Shown: positions 43,161 to 55,052, counted from the first letter of the stretch. The stretch: 64,000 nucleotides of DNA from Stomoxys calcitrans (GCF_963082655.1 NC_081552.1:121744458-121808457), one strand, 5' to 3'. The notes: a model not told the origin generated them from the sequence alone. Translations and numbers: made by a program.

Positions 43161-43560
43161 CCGGCGCGGGATAGCTGTGAGCACCACACAGGCTTGAACT
43201 TTGAGGTCCGATCTGTGTGGTACGCACCGTTGTCAAGGGAAGCTTAGCTGCGAGCTACCGCTTAAGTCAACAAGTTGCGGATAGTGGAATGCTCCATAAA
43301 GAGTAGCTGAAACTGCAGTCGCGGAAAATCAGCGATATAGAGCGTAGAGACTCAGTGAGAGGCCGGACGGCACCTCGCATAAATATTGAGTTCCTATTAT
43401 GCTCAATATGACAAGGCGAGTTATTGGTGTGTTTAAATAACCAAAGGCCACCCTGATCCCGCGGCGATCTTTCCTTTGGACCAGAACGAGCTTGCTCATA
43501 TACAGGAGCTTAACGAGGACCGCCAACTCCACATGAAAATGTAGCTACAACAACAACAAC
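43161..43560 (+). mobile_element. SINE1, nearly complete copy
   Basis: Runs from CCGGCGCGGGATAGCTGTGA to AATGTAGCTACAACAACAAC. At about 400 bp it is longer than the copy at 10621, which lacks part of the head. The tail is (CAA)n. Confidence 0.8.
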
Positions 43561-43564
43561 GTGG

Positions 43565-43744
43565 TGTGCGAACATAGGCATAGGGTCACAACCGTTCTCG
43601 GACTATGTGACTCCTCCGACTCTCCCTGTGCGGCAATATACACCCAACCCCCATTATTTTCGGGCCAGTGCCGCAAAGTGTATCTTTTCTGCAATTGAAT
43701 TGCAACGGTTTTCAAGCAAGATCGACGAGATAGTACATTTTATG
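43565..43744 (+). pseudogene. LINE endonuclease N-terminal fragment
   Basis: Text like CIFSAIELQRF in one phase (LQLNCNGFQ in the next) followed by SSKIDEIVHFMSQKS is the usual opening of Jockey-group endonucleases. It is truncated by N1 copy C. Confidence 0.5.
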
Positions 43745-44802
43745 AGTCAGAAGAGCATGTAGGCTGGCCGTGCTAGTCTCAACTTAATGTAGCTATGAGC
43801 AGGGGAGTGCTCCATGGAGACTCTCAAATCCTGAATCTTATCGATTAAATTTTCCGACCATATTGTCAGATCCAAAACCTCCTCCCTTATCCTATTAACA
43901 AATGTTGCGTTGTTACCAATATTAAGTGTTGGTAGGTCTTTAGTATTCAAGAATTCTGGGCTTGGCCCCGCTTATTAAAGTTGGTACTACCCCACGAAAT
44001 GTGGTAAGAGTTCGCATCGCATACTATTAGCACCCCGGTCCGGTCTGTTTTGCCTTCCTCACCAGCCGTTGCAGAGAGGCGAAACGCAAATAAAAAATGC
44101 CATGTATGCTACATCGTCTCCCTGTCTCATCACTGTTGCATCCGACGTTGACAACTCTGGGGGAAATATATAATTTAAATTTATATAACTAATAACGCGG
44201 GTCGTCGACCGAGTACCAGTGTTAGCATAGAATAATTTTAAGTTGATATGGTTCAGCCCAGAAACTTTGCTCCGTCCCTGCACTGCCTGATGTTTTAATG
44301 TGAGGAACTTTGCCATTCCTAGCCTTCCAAATATTGAGTAAATGGACTTCTTGGGAATGGGTGATGGTCTCATCGTCTGCTTCCTATTCTTTAGGCTGCA
44401 TTGAATATTGAGAGAGTCGGTGATGATCTCGTCGTTGGGTGGTGGTTGAGTCACCTGCCACTGCACGGCCTCATGTCTCAATATAAGAATCCTTGCCTAT
44501 CCTAATCTTCCCAATCTTCAAAAAGACAGCCTTGCCCCCATAAAATGCCATGCCATTATTCTTAGCCAAACTTGTCACGGAGTCTTGACCACTACAGGGA
44601 GAGTTCCTTCCTCCTTCTCCTCCCCGTAGAAGACCTTCCATTTCTCCGCAAAGAAACCTTGATATTGCTTGGCTAAAAATCCCAGCATGCGTTCCGTCAC
44701 GAATTTGCTGCCCCACTCCTTGATGAAAAGACCGTCGCCTTTGTGAGCTGGGGAATGTCCAGTGGACATTGTCCATCTTTCTCCCCTAGTCGAACTACGC
44801 TA
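43745..44802 (-). mobile_element. N1 LINE copy C, 5' part
   Basis: Minus strand: ORF1 domain (KEWGSKFVTERMLGFLAKQY, 44769-44575), two ORF1 repeat remnants (44270-44460), and endonuclease parts (NYIFPPELSTSDATVMRQGD; NIGNNATFVNRIREEVLDL, 43950-43747). RT and RNase H are absent. Frames are broken. Confidence 0.8.
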
Positions 44803-44846
44803 CGTCGGAAGTATCCACACTCCCTGGTAGGTGGATACTTCCAACG
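44803..44846. other. Long hairpin (15 of 16 pairs)
   Basis: CGTCGGAAGTATCCAC (44803-44818) pairs with GTGGATACTTCCAACG (44831-44846), one mismatch, loop of 12. It marks the end of N1 copy C and could be part of the N1 5' UTR or of a separate small element. Confidence 0.8.
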
Positions 44847-44993
44847 TGTTTTTTACGGCGTTACAAAATAACTCCCCAAAACTGAAAATAGAATAAATCC
44901 CTAAAATTGGGGCGTAATTTCATAATGAAATAACTCCCCACAATTGAAATGAAATAATTCCCCCGTAAATGAAATAAGTCCTCATAGGTTAGG
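44847..44993. repeat. Short AT-rich tandem-like repeats (ACTCCCC words)
   Basis: AAATAACTCCCCA-type phrases recur at 44868, 44928 and 44957 with AATTGAAATGAAATAA between. Related GGGAGTTTATTCCC words occur in the DNA element at 60034-61042. Confidence 0.5.
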
Positions 44994-47900
44994 TTAGGTT
45001 GAAAAGAGGGTGCAGATATTAATCCGCCCCATGCAACTATGGACATACACCTAAGCCAGTAATCGGCTTGTAAAGTAACATCTAAAAAGAAAGTGTTAAG
45101 TTAGGAATTCCGTGCTACTTACAAAATCCTTAATTGTTTTCAATACCACTCCCCTAAGTTGGTTCATTTATGATATTGTGTCTCCACCAAAGTACCGGTA
45201 TCTGTTGGACGCGAAAGCCAGGCAATGATATAGGAAATGCTCCAACGTCTCATCATCTTCCTCTCATGCTCTACCCATGCTATCACTTGACGCACCGATT
45301 TTACATAAGTGAGCTCGTAGTCCTATGTGTCCCGTTATGATACCAATAGCTATACTGACCTCCTCCTTGCTTCCTTTCGGTAATAGCCTCGTCTTCTCAC
45401 GATCTGGATCCACCCATTTCGCTGTTCCACAATGTTGCATGCGCATTCGTCGCCCACTCTCTTAACTCGGTCTGCGTCGACCCGAAAGGCTTCGGGTTAA
45501 CCAAGTTTATTGACGGCAGTCCTCTGGCCTTCACCGCCAAATCGTCTGCCCTTTCATTTCCCCTTACTCCGTTATGGCTCGGCACCCAAACGATGCGGAT
45601 TTTGCCATTCTCAGAGAAGGCGTTAATCTCATTTTTACACTGCAAGACTGTTCGTGACCTTACCGTCCTGGTTGTTATTGCCCTTATGGCAATTTTACTG
45701 TCGGTAAAGATGTTCACACTTGACGTCCTAGCGTTAGCACCACACCACTTCACGCATTCCGTGATCGCCCGGATCTCCGCCTGCAGGACCGTATTAAGGC
45801 CAGGCAGTCTAAAACAGATCTCAGTCCCTGGGTTCCCAATGTAAACCCCCAGGCCCACTCTGTCCTCTAGCTTTGATCCATCCGTGTAACATGATCTTCC
45901 AGATGGCAATACTAAGGTCCCGTCAATATAAGACTGTGCCGATGGCAGCAGTGCCTCGCACTCGACTTCAAGGTTCATCTCAGGTATCCGATCGGAAACC
46001 TCTTCGCTTCCTTCCAGGTTTCCAATCGTCGCCTCGATAATATCCCGATGGTATGAGCTGCTCCCATCCTCAATCGATTCTCCCATCGCTTTAAGTCTCA
46101 TAGCCGCAGTGGCTGCCTCACACTTAATTTGTATGTCAATGGGTCGAATATCTAGAATAGTCTCCAGTGCCCTAGTGGGCGTGGTCCTCATCGCTCCACC
46201 TATGCCAAGACAACATGTTCTCTGAACCTGTTGGATGGTCCTTATGTTGCACTTTTTCTCCATAGCAGCCCAACAAACTACTGAGTCGTAAGTAAGTATT
46301 GGTCTAATCACGCTCCTGTAGAGCCAGTGGACTATCCTAGGATTCAGGCCCCATTTCGAGCCTACGGCCCGTCTACATAGTGTCCAACATCTGTGAGCCT
46401 TCTCAGTACGCTCCTGAATGTGACACTTCCAATTCAGTTTCCTATCCAAGATCACTCCTAAGTATTTGACCTTGTCAGATATCGAAATCGTCTTCGTCTT
46501 CCTCGTGAACAGGCATTTTTCAGCTCGTTCGGATCCTCACCCCTTAGAAGTATTATAACATCGTCTGCATAGCAGACGGGTTCAAATCCCTCCTCAGTCA
46601 GCAATAGGTCATTTATGGTGGTCACCTATAGGAGTGGCGATAAAACGCCCTCCCCCCCCCCCCCCCCCCCTATGGCGTGCCCTGTGCTACTTTCTCCCAT
46701 ATATTTATGCCATGCGACACACAATTTATCCACCTGTTTCTTAGCATATGCTTTATCCAGTCTCTAAGGACCGGGTCCCCCCGGTACTGTTCTAAGGATT
46801 GAATCAATGTGGCGGTCCGCACATTGTTAAAAGCCCCCACGATGTCAATGCATACCGCTAGTGTGTACGTATTGGCATCGAAGGATTCTTCTATTTTATG
46901 CACAACCTCGCTTGGGTATAAACACCACCCTTGCCTCCTGCCAGGCATTCGGAGTATCTGAAAGTCCTATGCACGCTGTGAAAATTTTGGCCAGACAAGG
47001 CGCTAGATGGTCTGACTCTTTCTGTAGTAACGTCGGAAATATTCCATCAGGTCCGGGTGACTAAAATAGTTTGAAGCTCCTCAAGGATTTCTTCACCATA
47101 AATTCCGTTATTATAAACCTTCGATCAACGTCATTATTCCAAGATTCCGGTATCTTCGTGAGTCCTTTGGTATCCAGTGGAAAATGGGTTTTCATCAAAA
47201 GCCCTAACTTCTCCTCCGTTGTCTCTGCTCTCACTCCCATGTCGTCTACTAAAGTTTCAGTTTGGACATGGGTTTTTGAGAGAAACTTTTTTATCTTGAC
47301 GGCGTCATTAACGCTAACGACCTGTTCGCAGAAAAGCTTCCAGGAGGCTCGTTTTGCCGCTCTGGTAATCTTATTGTATTCCTTGAGCCCAATAAACTTC
47401 CGCCTTTTTACGACGTGCTCTGTTAAAAAGTCTGCGGACCTCTTTCCCAATATTGCGAATCTCCCCGGTCATCCAGGGTTTTTCTTGGGCTGATTTCCTT
47501 TCTCGAAGAGGACAACTGTCTTCGAAGGACCCCACCAGTGCAGTCGTAATCCTGTTGACATTTTCGTCAATGTCTTCTATGCTTGGACAATCTAATTTGT
47601 CTTGCCCAAGTCTTCTTCTGAGTCCAGTTGGTTTTCAACTTATTCCGGAAGTTTTTCGCATTCGGCGCTGGCCGTGCTATTCTAAACCTTATGTAGCGAT
47701 GGTCAGAGAGAGAAAGAGTATTCTATGGAGACCCTCTAATCCTGAACCTCATCGATTAGATATTCCGAACATATCGTCACATCTAATACCTCCTCCCTAA
47801 TCCTATTAACAAAGGTAGCGGTGTTACCAATATTAAGTGTTATTTGGTCGTTAGTATTCACGAACTCTGCCAGGGCTTGGACCCGCTTGTTAGTGTTAGT

Positions 47901-48535
47901 ACTACTCCACGAAATGTGGTGAGAGTTCGCATTTCCTCACCAGCCGTTGCAGCTCCGACGTGGGTGGCGGTGTCGGAGAGTCGAAAGGTCGTTAAAGTGA
48001 TGCCAGGTGTGCTCCACTGTCTCCCTGTCTCACCACTGTTGCTTCCGACGTTGACAACTCTGGGGAAAATATATAATTCAAATTTTTATGACAACGCAGG
48101 TCCTCGGCCGAGCACCAGCTTTGGCATAGAATAATTGGTAGTTGATATGGTTAAGTACAGAAATTTTGTTCCGGGTCGTCCATGGCTCCTGAATTAAGGC
48201 AATATGAACCATGCCCTTTCTGATTTTCTCTATCAGAGCTTGTGTAGCAGTCTCGCTCCGGTGAAGGTATATCTGGATTACCTCAATCATTGGTCTTCCA
48301 GTAAATGGGCATCTTCGGAGTAGGTGATGATCTCATCGTCTGCTCCCTGTTCTTTGGACTGCATTGACTTTCCTGTCACTGCACTGCCTGATGTCATCGT
48401 TTTAAGTCCTTTGTCTAGTCTAGTCTTCCGACTTTTTATAAAGTCGGTAATGGTTCCATCGTCGGGTCCCTGTTCGTCAGGTTGTATTGGGTTTCCATTC
48501 CCTGTACTGCCTGATGTTTTAAAGATGATTTAATT
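44994..48535 (-). mobile_element. N1 LINE copy B, 5'-truncated, long
   Basis: From the tail (TAGGTTAGGTTAGGTTG at 44994) upward on the minus strand: finger remnant, a good 352-codon frame (46455-45397) with RT thumb (MILDRKLNWKCHIQERTEKA) and RNase H (FTDSKIAIRAITTRTVRS, IRIVWVPSHNGVRGNERAD), YADD near 46561-46573, RT (47450-47061), endonuclease (48290-48078, VIQIYLHRSETATQ) and the last ORF1 repeat. It ends at about 48535. A 19-C run at 46652-46670 and several indels break ORF2. It lies antisense in the host intron. Confidence 0.85.
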
Positions 48536-49000
48536 ATATTGGTGGTTTTAATTGGAAGGTTTTCCTTATCTCTCAATTTTTCTAAATTATATGTAAAAAC
48601 AACTTTGTCGCATATTTTTTCAGTTTTGTATCAGATCTTGCATTTGATTGTAGGTCATTATTTTGAGAACTTCCAGAGTAATTCTTTCTTCTGAAAAATA
48701 ACAACAACACACGTAATTATCTAAAATTAATAAAAAAAATTTAAATAAAAGATAAGATAAAATTAAACAAGTTCGTTATTATACACTTACCTTTCAAAGT
48801 CGCGATTATGTGTTCCAAAGTTCCAGGAAATAATTCATTGTTATGTTTTTATGTGAATTTATAAAAATCAATGTTTATACATATCAATTCTTTAAAGCGA
48901 AGCAAATATTTGCCTGCAGTTTTTATTACAGTGACAAATCAATTTATTGACTTTTAGTACTTTAAATTGACTTAAATCACTTGGATCAATTTCGAATGCC
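48536..49000. other. Intronic AT-rich stretch, no gene seen
   Basis: No repeat or open frame recognised; may be original intron sequence. Confidence 0.5.
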
Positions 49001-51800
49001 CCAAAATGTCCCAAAAATAAAATACTTTAATTTAATTGGCTATGACAGAACATTTGTTCCACTTGCCGAACGTAGAATAGCGTTCCAAGCTCCTCAATCT
49101 TCTGCGCTCATTCTAAAATCTCTGACAACAAGTTTCGAGGTGTCTCCCTTAATCGTTCCATCGGGCTTTTGGTCTTCCCGGTTTGCGTATGCCACCGTGT
49201 ATGCGTTCAAAGACATCTTTGCTGGAGCTTCTTCATCCATTTTGACAACATGACCTAGCCAACGCAGCCGTTGTATTTTGATGCGTGTAACTTGCTATAG
49301 TCGTCATACAGATCATACAGCTTGTGGTTCATACGTCGCCTATATTCTCCATTATCGCAAACTGGTCCATATATTTTAGGAAGAATCTTTCTCTCAAATA
49401 CTCCAAGCATTGCCTCATCTGGTTTCACAAGTACCCATGCTTCAGAACCATATAACAGCACGGGTAGTATCAGTGTCTTGTATAGTGTAATCTTCGTCTG
49501 TCGAGAGGTGGCCTTGTTTCTAAACTGCTTACTTAGTCCAAAGTAGCATCTGTTTGCCAGTATTATTATCTGCTCGGTTGTGCAAGGCTTTTTAGGAGTT
49601 GAAACCATCCATTTCGTCTTATCTCCATTTACTGCCAGACCCATTTTCACTGACTCTCTTTTGATTCTTTCAAAGGCTGCCGTTACTACTTCCGGTGATC
49701 GACCTATGATATCGATGTCGTCGGCATAGGCGAGTAGCATGTGTTCTCTTGTGATTGGCGTGCCATATCTATTCACATTTGCATCTCGTATAATCTTCTC
49801 CAACAGGATACTAAACAGATCACACGATAGGCTGTGTCTGAAACCTCGATTGGTATTAAATGGTTCGGAGAGATTCTTTCCTCTTCTTACTGAGGAACGC
49901 GTATCAGCAAGTGTCATCCTGCAGAGTTTTAATAATTTTGCAGGGATACTAAACTCAGACCTTTGAACGTAAAGAAGTATCAAAGGCGGTTTTGTAGTCA
50001 ACAAAGAGATGGTAGGTGTAGATTTGTCCTTCTCGGGTCTTTTCCAGGATTTGGCTTAGTGTGAATATCTGGTCGAGGGTGGATTTACCAGGCCTAAGGC
50101 CGCATTGGCCCAATTATCCCATAGACTTTAGGTTTTAATCTTTCACACAGTACGCTCGAGAGTATCTTGTATGCGATGGGGAGGAGACTTATTCCTCTGT
50201 AGTTGGCACGTTCCGTCTTGTCTCCTTTCTTGTTTACGGGACATAGTATGCTGAAGTTGAAATCATCGGGTATGCGATCTTCTAGACAGATTGCGCAGAT
50301 AAGCTGATGCATACGCCTTATCAGCGTGTTGCCTCCGGTCTTAAACAGTTCAGCGGGTAACCCGTCGGCTCCTGCTGCCTTGTTGTTCTTTAGTCAGATC
50401 ACTGCTACTTGGACCTCATTCTGACAAGGAGGTAAACATTCTATACCATCATCAGGGATTGGTTCTGCGGTATCCTCGTCGGCGCCAATATCGGACACAA
50501 GCAGTTGGGTAAAATGTTCTTTCCATATCCTCAGCATGTTATCTGTGTCAGTTACCAGATTTCCTTCTTTGTCCCTGCAGGAGGATGTGCCTGCACCAAA
50601 GCCATCTTCTTTTGAATTCTTTGGTAGAATTTCCGGACTTCATTCTTCGCTCACACTTACGTCTTTCCATTTGCTTTTTCTTTCTGCGGAATAGACGTTT
50701 CTCCTCTCTCATTTTCCCCCGATACCTCTCTTTCATCTGGTGCGTTGCTACTGATTGCAGGGTTGCTCTATATGCCGCATTCTTGGCTTCAGTAGCATCT
50801 CGTCACTTTTGGTCGTACCATGGGTTTCTTGAGAGAGGCTTCCGGTACCCATGTACGGATTTCGCGGCATTTCCATGGAGTGGGCAAAGGTCTGCCACTG
50901 CGCCATTTTATCATCGGAACAAGAAGTGCTTTCATCAAGCAGTTGGGTTAGTCGATTGGAGTATGCCGTTGCCATTTTCCGTGCAGTGTCAGATCGTACT
51001 TTCGCTCCACGGATCGATCATACATCCTACACACTGCATGAATGCCTTCCATCTATCACAACGTGATCAATTTGATTCCTCCTGTTTTGATCGAGTGACA
51101 GCCATGTGGCTTTGTGAATATTTTTATGTTGAAATCTGGTGCTACTAACTACGATGTTTTTTGTCGCGTTGAAATCTATCAGCCTCAACCCATTACTGGA
51201 CGTTATATCGTGGAGGCTAAGAATTCCGACTGTTGGACCAAAGATGTCTTTCTTCCCTAACATGGCGTTAAAATCTCCCTGAACGATTTGAATATCATGG
51301 GCGGGGCAGCGGTCATATTCTCTCTTTAGGCGCTCGTAGAAAATATCCTTGGTCTGCTCGTCCTTGTCTTCCGTCGGGGCATGGGCACAAATAAGGCTGA
51401 ACTTGACAAATTTGGATTGTGGATAGCCACTCAACCACCGGAGTAAAGCTTGAGGCAAGGTGTTTCAGTCTCCGACTAACCACAAATCCACAGCCTAATT
51501 CATGCCTTGTATTATGGCAGCTATAGTATAGTTCGTCACCGTTTGGTGTTGTAGTGACGCCATTCCCAGTCCATCGCACTTCCTATAAAGAGTGCGGACA
51601 TTCCAGGTGCAGATCCGCGAATCATGGTCCTTTTTTCGTTTGCGTGGGTCGTCAACTTTGGGGAGGTCCGTTTTTACTATTCCTTTATTTCTCATAGTAG
51701 TTCTCATAGTTTTCCGGGGCGGATTACTGCCCCAGCGCCCCAACCGCATGGGATTTGTGGGATCGCACATGTATCCCTCGTTGTGGCGAGCCGCTTGCTC
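49001..51800 (-). mobile_element. RTE-clade LINE copy Y, most of the element
   Basis: Minus strand, from about 51800: 5' text (PMRLGRWGSNPPRKTMR), endonuclease (RICTWNVRTLYRK; QGDFNAMLGKKDIFGP; NQIDHVVIDGRHSCSV), linker, RT (YRGISLLPIAYKILSSVLCE, 50312-50094; HMLLAYADDIDIIGRSPEVV and LPVLLYGSEAWVLVKPDEAM, 50004-49255), and a C-terminus (LRWLGHVVKMDEEAPAKM, 49253-49040). Compared with copy X, about 75 bases holding the E motif are deleted from the endonuclease and the SDH end is lost. Frameshifts separate the RT pieces. Confidence 0.85.
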
Positions 51801-51834
51801 CAAGATCCGACGCTCGCCTCCAGCCGCCCCTAAC

Positions 51835-52118
51835 CTGGGAACAGACGCTGATGTTGGCCATTGGTTATTTGAGGGCGCCAAAACTTACCTTGTCATCTCA
51901 AGTATCACTGGCACTCAGTATTTAATTAAGAGTCAGTGCCACCTGACTCCTCACTGAGACTCTCCTCTCGAAAATCGCTGAGTGCCGGCGGCCATAACCT
52001 GTGGACGCGCCTGTGGTAGCTTTCAGCTAAGCTTCCCGTGATAACGATGGACACCACACAAGTCGGAGCCCAAAGTTCCTGCCTGTGAAGCGCTCATAGT
52101 TATCCCGTATCGGCCGGG
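51835..52118 (-). repeat. SINE1 minus-strand copy, tail missing
   Basis: Reverse order of SINE1: GGCCATTGGTTATTTGAGGG at the left and AGTTATCCCGTATCGGCC at the right, with AGCTTTCAGCTAAGCTTCCC between. It lacks the CAA tail. Confidence 0.75.
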
Positions 52119-52289
52119 CCAAAAGCAAAATAATTTTAAGTTTTTAACTAAACAAAAATATTTCATTTTCAATAACAACAACATTAACAATTGTAAGGAG
52201 AATATAATCGAAATTATAGTTTTTAGAGCGCACAACAAGCCGATTACTGACATAGGTCTAATCGAAATTTACTGTTGCCACATAGAAAT

Positions 52290-52920
52290 TTACTTTGTAC
52301 TTAACATCTTATATACGACATATATTTTCAAATCATCTGCTGGTCTTTTTAGTAAACAACTAATATATTTCAATAAATGTGTGTCAACTCTATTTTTTTC
52401 TAGACTTGTAAGTGAAGTACCTTTTGTTTCCTCGGACAAAAAATTTGCAAACTCATACTGGTACTTTTTAGCTACCGAAACAGACACATTTTTTCGAGAT
52501 GTAATTGCGTGTGTGTACATTTTAAAATGTCTGTTTTGCCTCATATGAAAACGACCAAAATTTTCGAACCGGTCCGCAAGCTTTTCTTCTGGATAATGCA
52601 AGAGGATATGAAATTTTGACTTTAAAGTGTCATTAAATAATAATTTAAAGTACAGTTTGTTATATTTTTTAATGATTGCTTCAAAGGACTTAATTAAAAA
52701 TTAATCAATTTGGAATTTTAAAACACATTCAACAATTTCAATTAATAATAAAACAAATTTCCAAACTTCATCATTTTGTGGAACTTTATCTCCAATCATA
52801 ATTGGAAAGCACATAACAAAGGTTAACATTTCCCTGGCGGACATTTTAAAGTGACGACTTTTAAGATGGCTACTTATTATGTCTGGAGAGATATTTTGAT
52901 ATTTCCATTTCTCCATATTC
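52290..52920 (-). pseudogene. Transposon-derived protein fragment of unknown family
   Basis: Two frames, 52916-52701 (MSAREMLTFVMCFPIMIGDK) and 52601-52290 (RFHMRQNRHFKMYTHAITSR, KNVSVSVAKKYQYEFANFL), are in the same phase and separated by a single TAA near 52697 with a readable linker containing TLKSKFHILLHYPEE. The pattern (K.KFH...HYP, then a basic H..K stretch and KN) resembles proteins of large DNA transposons in invertebrates. I cannot name the family. It is antisense in the host intron, with about 200 codons and one stop. Confidence 0.45.
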
Positions 52921-53230
52921 GAAAGTTTTTTTTTCGCTCATTTTAAAGTTTTAAGCCTAGTACTGACTTCGAGTTTTCGTTCGAGCAAGTGTCAAAACGC
53001 CCTATAAAAAAAAAATTTCGTTAAATGACTACGAAATTTTTTCAAATAAGCAGTACTAAGTTCTTTTTACGAAATGATTTCATCATGTTGATAGCAACAT
53101 TGTCATATTTCGTAGGTTTTAAATGTACTTGTATATTAATTCTAGCGAACGATGACAATTAGCTATTTACAAAAATTGTTAGTTTCAAATTGTTAACAAA
53201 TGTGGTTATTTTACTTGGTGTTGTATTTTT
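52921..53230. other. Intronic AT-rich stretch, no gene seen
   Basis: Contains poly-A/T runs and TTACGAAAT-type words; nothing assigned. Confidence 0.45.
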
Positions 53231-53584
53231 TTGGGTAGAGATATTCTGGATAATGAAAGACACTGCATCTTGGACTTGGACCAATCTCTGTTAAAAGAGG
53301 GACCGGAGAAGTTCGGGACGCTTCCAGCCCAAAGTTACCTCTCCGGGAAGACAAACTCCAATTCGCCATTGAAGAAAGATCCGCCCGGTATACAATCCGT
53401 TGCGTCGCCAATGCCCCGTCGTCGTCCCACGCCATCGGTCTTCCGCAGAACAAACGAATGCCCGAAATCCGAAGAGTACCATGTCCCTAACTACATCAGT
53501 CAGAAGGCAGACCTCAACAACACGCCCTCCGCGTGCAAGTGCAAAGGTCTCAGAGTACCGCATTCAGTGCTGCTCTCGGAGCAC
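53231..53584. other. Unassigned GC-richer block with open frames on both strands
   Basis: The plus frame includes MPRRRPTPSVFRRTNECPKS; minus frames of 80-90 codons overlap (AWDDDGALATQRIVYRADLS). The base composition is more even than the surroundings, as in coding or TE-coding DNA, but no motif identifies it. It ends abruptly where a mini-me fragment starts. Confidence 0.3.
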
Positions 53585-53820
53585 TTATTATCCGATTTAC
53601 CTGAAATTTTGTACGACGGATCCTCTCATGACCATCAGCATACGTGTTTATTATGGTCTGAATCGGTCTACAGCCCGATACAGCTCCTATATAAATCGAT
53701 CTCTCTATTTTACTTCTTGAGCCCCCAAAGGGCGCAATTCTTATTCGAATTGGCTGACATTTTACACAGGTCTCCAACATATAGTTTAATTGTGGTCCGA
53801 ACCGGACCATATCTTGTTTT
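53585..53820 (+). repeat. Mini-me-like fragment M11
   Basis: Contains TTATCCGATTTACCTGAAAT, GGTCTGAATCGGTCTACAGC and TTACACAGGTCTCCAACATA, in the order of the 3' third of M3, without either end. Confidence 0.7.
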
Positions 53821-54189
53821 TCATTAAGAATTTTCATAACATTTATTATTTCTTTATTAATATAATAAAGCTGTTCATAATATTTATGAACAAAAGGTTA
53901 TGAAACCCGATCATTACATTTATGAACGAAAATTCGTTCTGTGTAGCAGCCTCGGTCGGTAACAACCTTCACTGCGAGATCTTAGGTGAATTGTGTTCGC
54001 TTTAGAGAAGGTAGATGAGAAAAAGATCACGGAGAAACACAAACAGAGATACATCTTACCGCGGTGCAAAAGAAGAAATTCTCATCGGCGAGAGTATGGT
54101 GCAGTCAGCCAATTCAAGCCTCCACAAAGGCAACGACCTTCACCCACTCCCATTATAGCCAATAGCCCCAAAAGATGAAGTAAACTCCC
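53821..54189. other. Intronic stretch, small open frame, nothing assigned
   Basis: The frame 53993-54178 is basic (KQRYILPRCKRRNSHRR) and follows GTGTAGCAGCCTCGGTCGGT; it may be a LINE ORF remnant. No evidence for a gene. Confidence 0.3.
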
Positions 54190-54420
54190 TTCTTGCGAAG
54201 TTTCTCTGGTTACAATCTTCCTTAACTTCCCGCCTTTCAGCGTCGCATTATCACAATTTACCAGAGCATCATGTATAGTCTCCTAGTTCACGTTATTAAA
54301 AGCTCCTTTCATGGGGTCAAGTATACTCACACAGCTCTTAGCTCTTAGATATTTACCTGCCTTTTTAAAGTAGTCTATCCGTTTAAGTATGCAAGATATA
54401 ATCTTCAAATATTTTGATTA
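54190..54420 (-). pseudogene. LINE RT fragment (N1/N2-like)
   Basis: On the minus strand the words VSILDPMKGAFNNVN and ETIHDALVNCDNATLKGGK match RT motif A of the N1 type (CIDIEGAFNNVRTD). It lies just before the exon 2 acceptor, in antisense. Confidence 0.6.
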
Positions 54421-54436
54421 ATATTTTATTCCATAG

Positions 54437-54987
54437 GTTGAACAGGGGAATACAGGTGCAATTTTCAATCGTTATCAACATTCCCGCCATAGCACCTGTG
54501 ATAGCAACGAAAATAACAATGATGAAACGTCATGGTCACCGGAAAATGCAAAACGATTGGCTCTTAAAGAATTCGAAGAAGCGCGAAATTTAGCTGCCCA
54601 CCATTGTCAGCTTAGAGCTGAATGCTATCAGAAGGCTAAGGAAGCTATTCAGGCAGGAAACGGTGGCGCTGGCATCTACTACTCCCAAATTGCTAATTTA
54701 CATAAGCAGAAAATTGATATGTATAACCACCGAGCCGCAAATTGCATTATTAATGTTCACAAATATACACAAAGTAATCCAGACCACTTGGACCTGCACT
54801 ACCTACACTTGGCGGAAGCTATGGGTTGCTTGGACCTCTTTTTAGATCGTCACATTACCTCTTTAAGAATGGCTTCGCGAAATTATAAATATGTGTTTAT
54901 AATCACCGGTCGTGGAAAACACAGTGCGGGAGGAATTTCTATTATAAAAAGTAAAGTAAAAGGCAGATTAGAGGAGCGGTGTCTTAA
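54437..54987 (+). CDS. NEDD4-binding protein 2-like, exon with DUF1771 and Smr
   Basis: The exon starts after CCATAG and reads on from the CUE exon in phase 0. At protein residues 641-716 it has DUF1771 (RNLAAHHCQLRAECYQKAKE, then IANLHKQKIDMYNHRAANC), and from about 723 an Smr domain with LDLHYLHLAEAMGCLDLFL and ITGRGKHSAGG. The LDxH and TGxGKHS motifs are the nucleic-acid-binding/nicking hallmarks of Smr. The order CUE, CUE, DUF1771, Smr is that of N4BP2. It ends CTTAA/GTAAGC after two bases of a codon. The combination is specific enough to accept the splice across 11.5 kb; a transcript would settle it. Confidence 0.88.
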
Positions 54988-55052
54988 GTAAGCATAAAAA
55001 TTTTCCATTTATTTCAATTCAGATTGATGACATTTATCACTATTTTAAACAG

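Larger units (their letters stand above)
42934..54436 (+). other. 11.5-kb intron of the CUE/Smr gene
   Basis: Donor GTAAGT at 42934 and acceptor TTATTCCATAG ending at 54436; both flank codon boundaries (phase 0), and a stop codon directly before the acceptor in the exon 2 frame supports this border. Inside are SINE1 copies, N1 LINE copies C and B, an RTE LINE, a transposase-like remnant and mini-me-like fragments; nearly all LINE pieces are antisense to the gene. Confidence 0.85.

Noticed and set aside
53231..53827. 198-codon plus-strand gene
   Set aside because: The last third is mini-me-like repeat, and the first part is open on both strands without a motif; kept only as an unassigned block.
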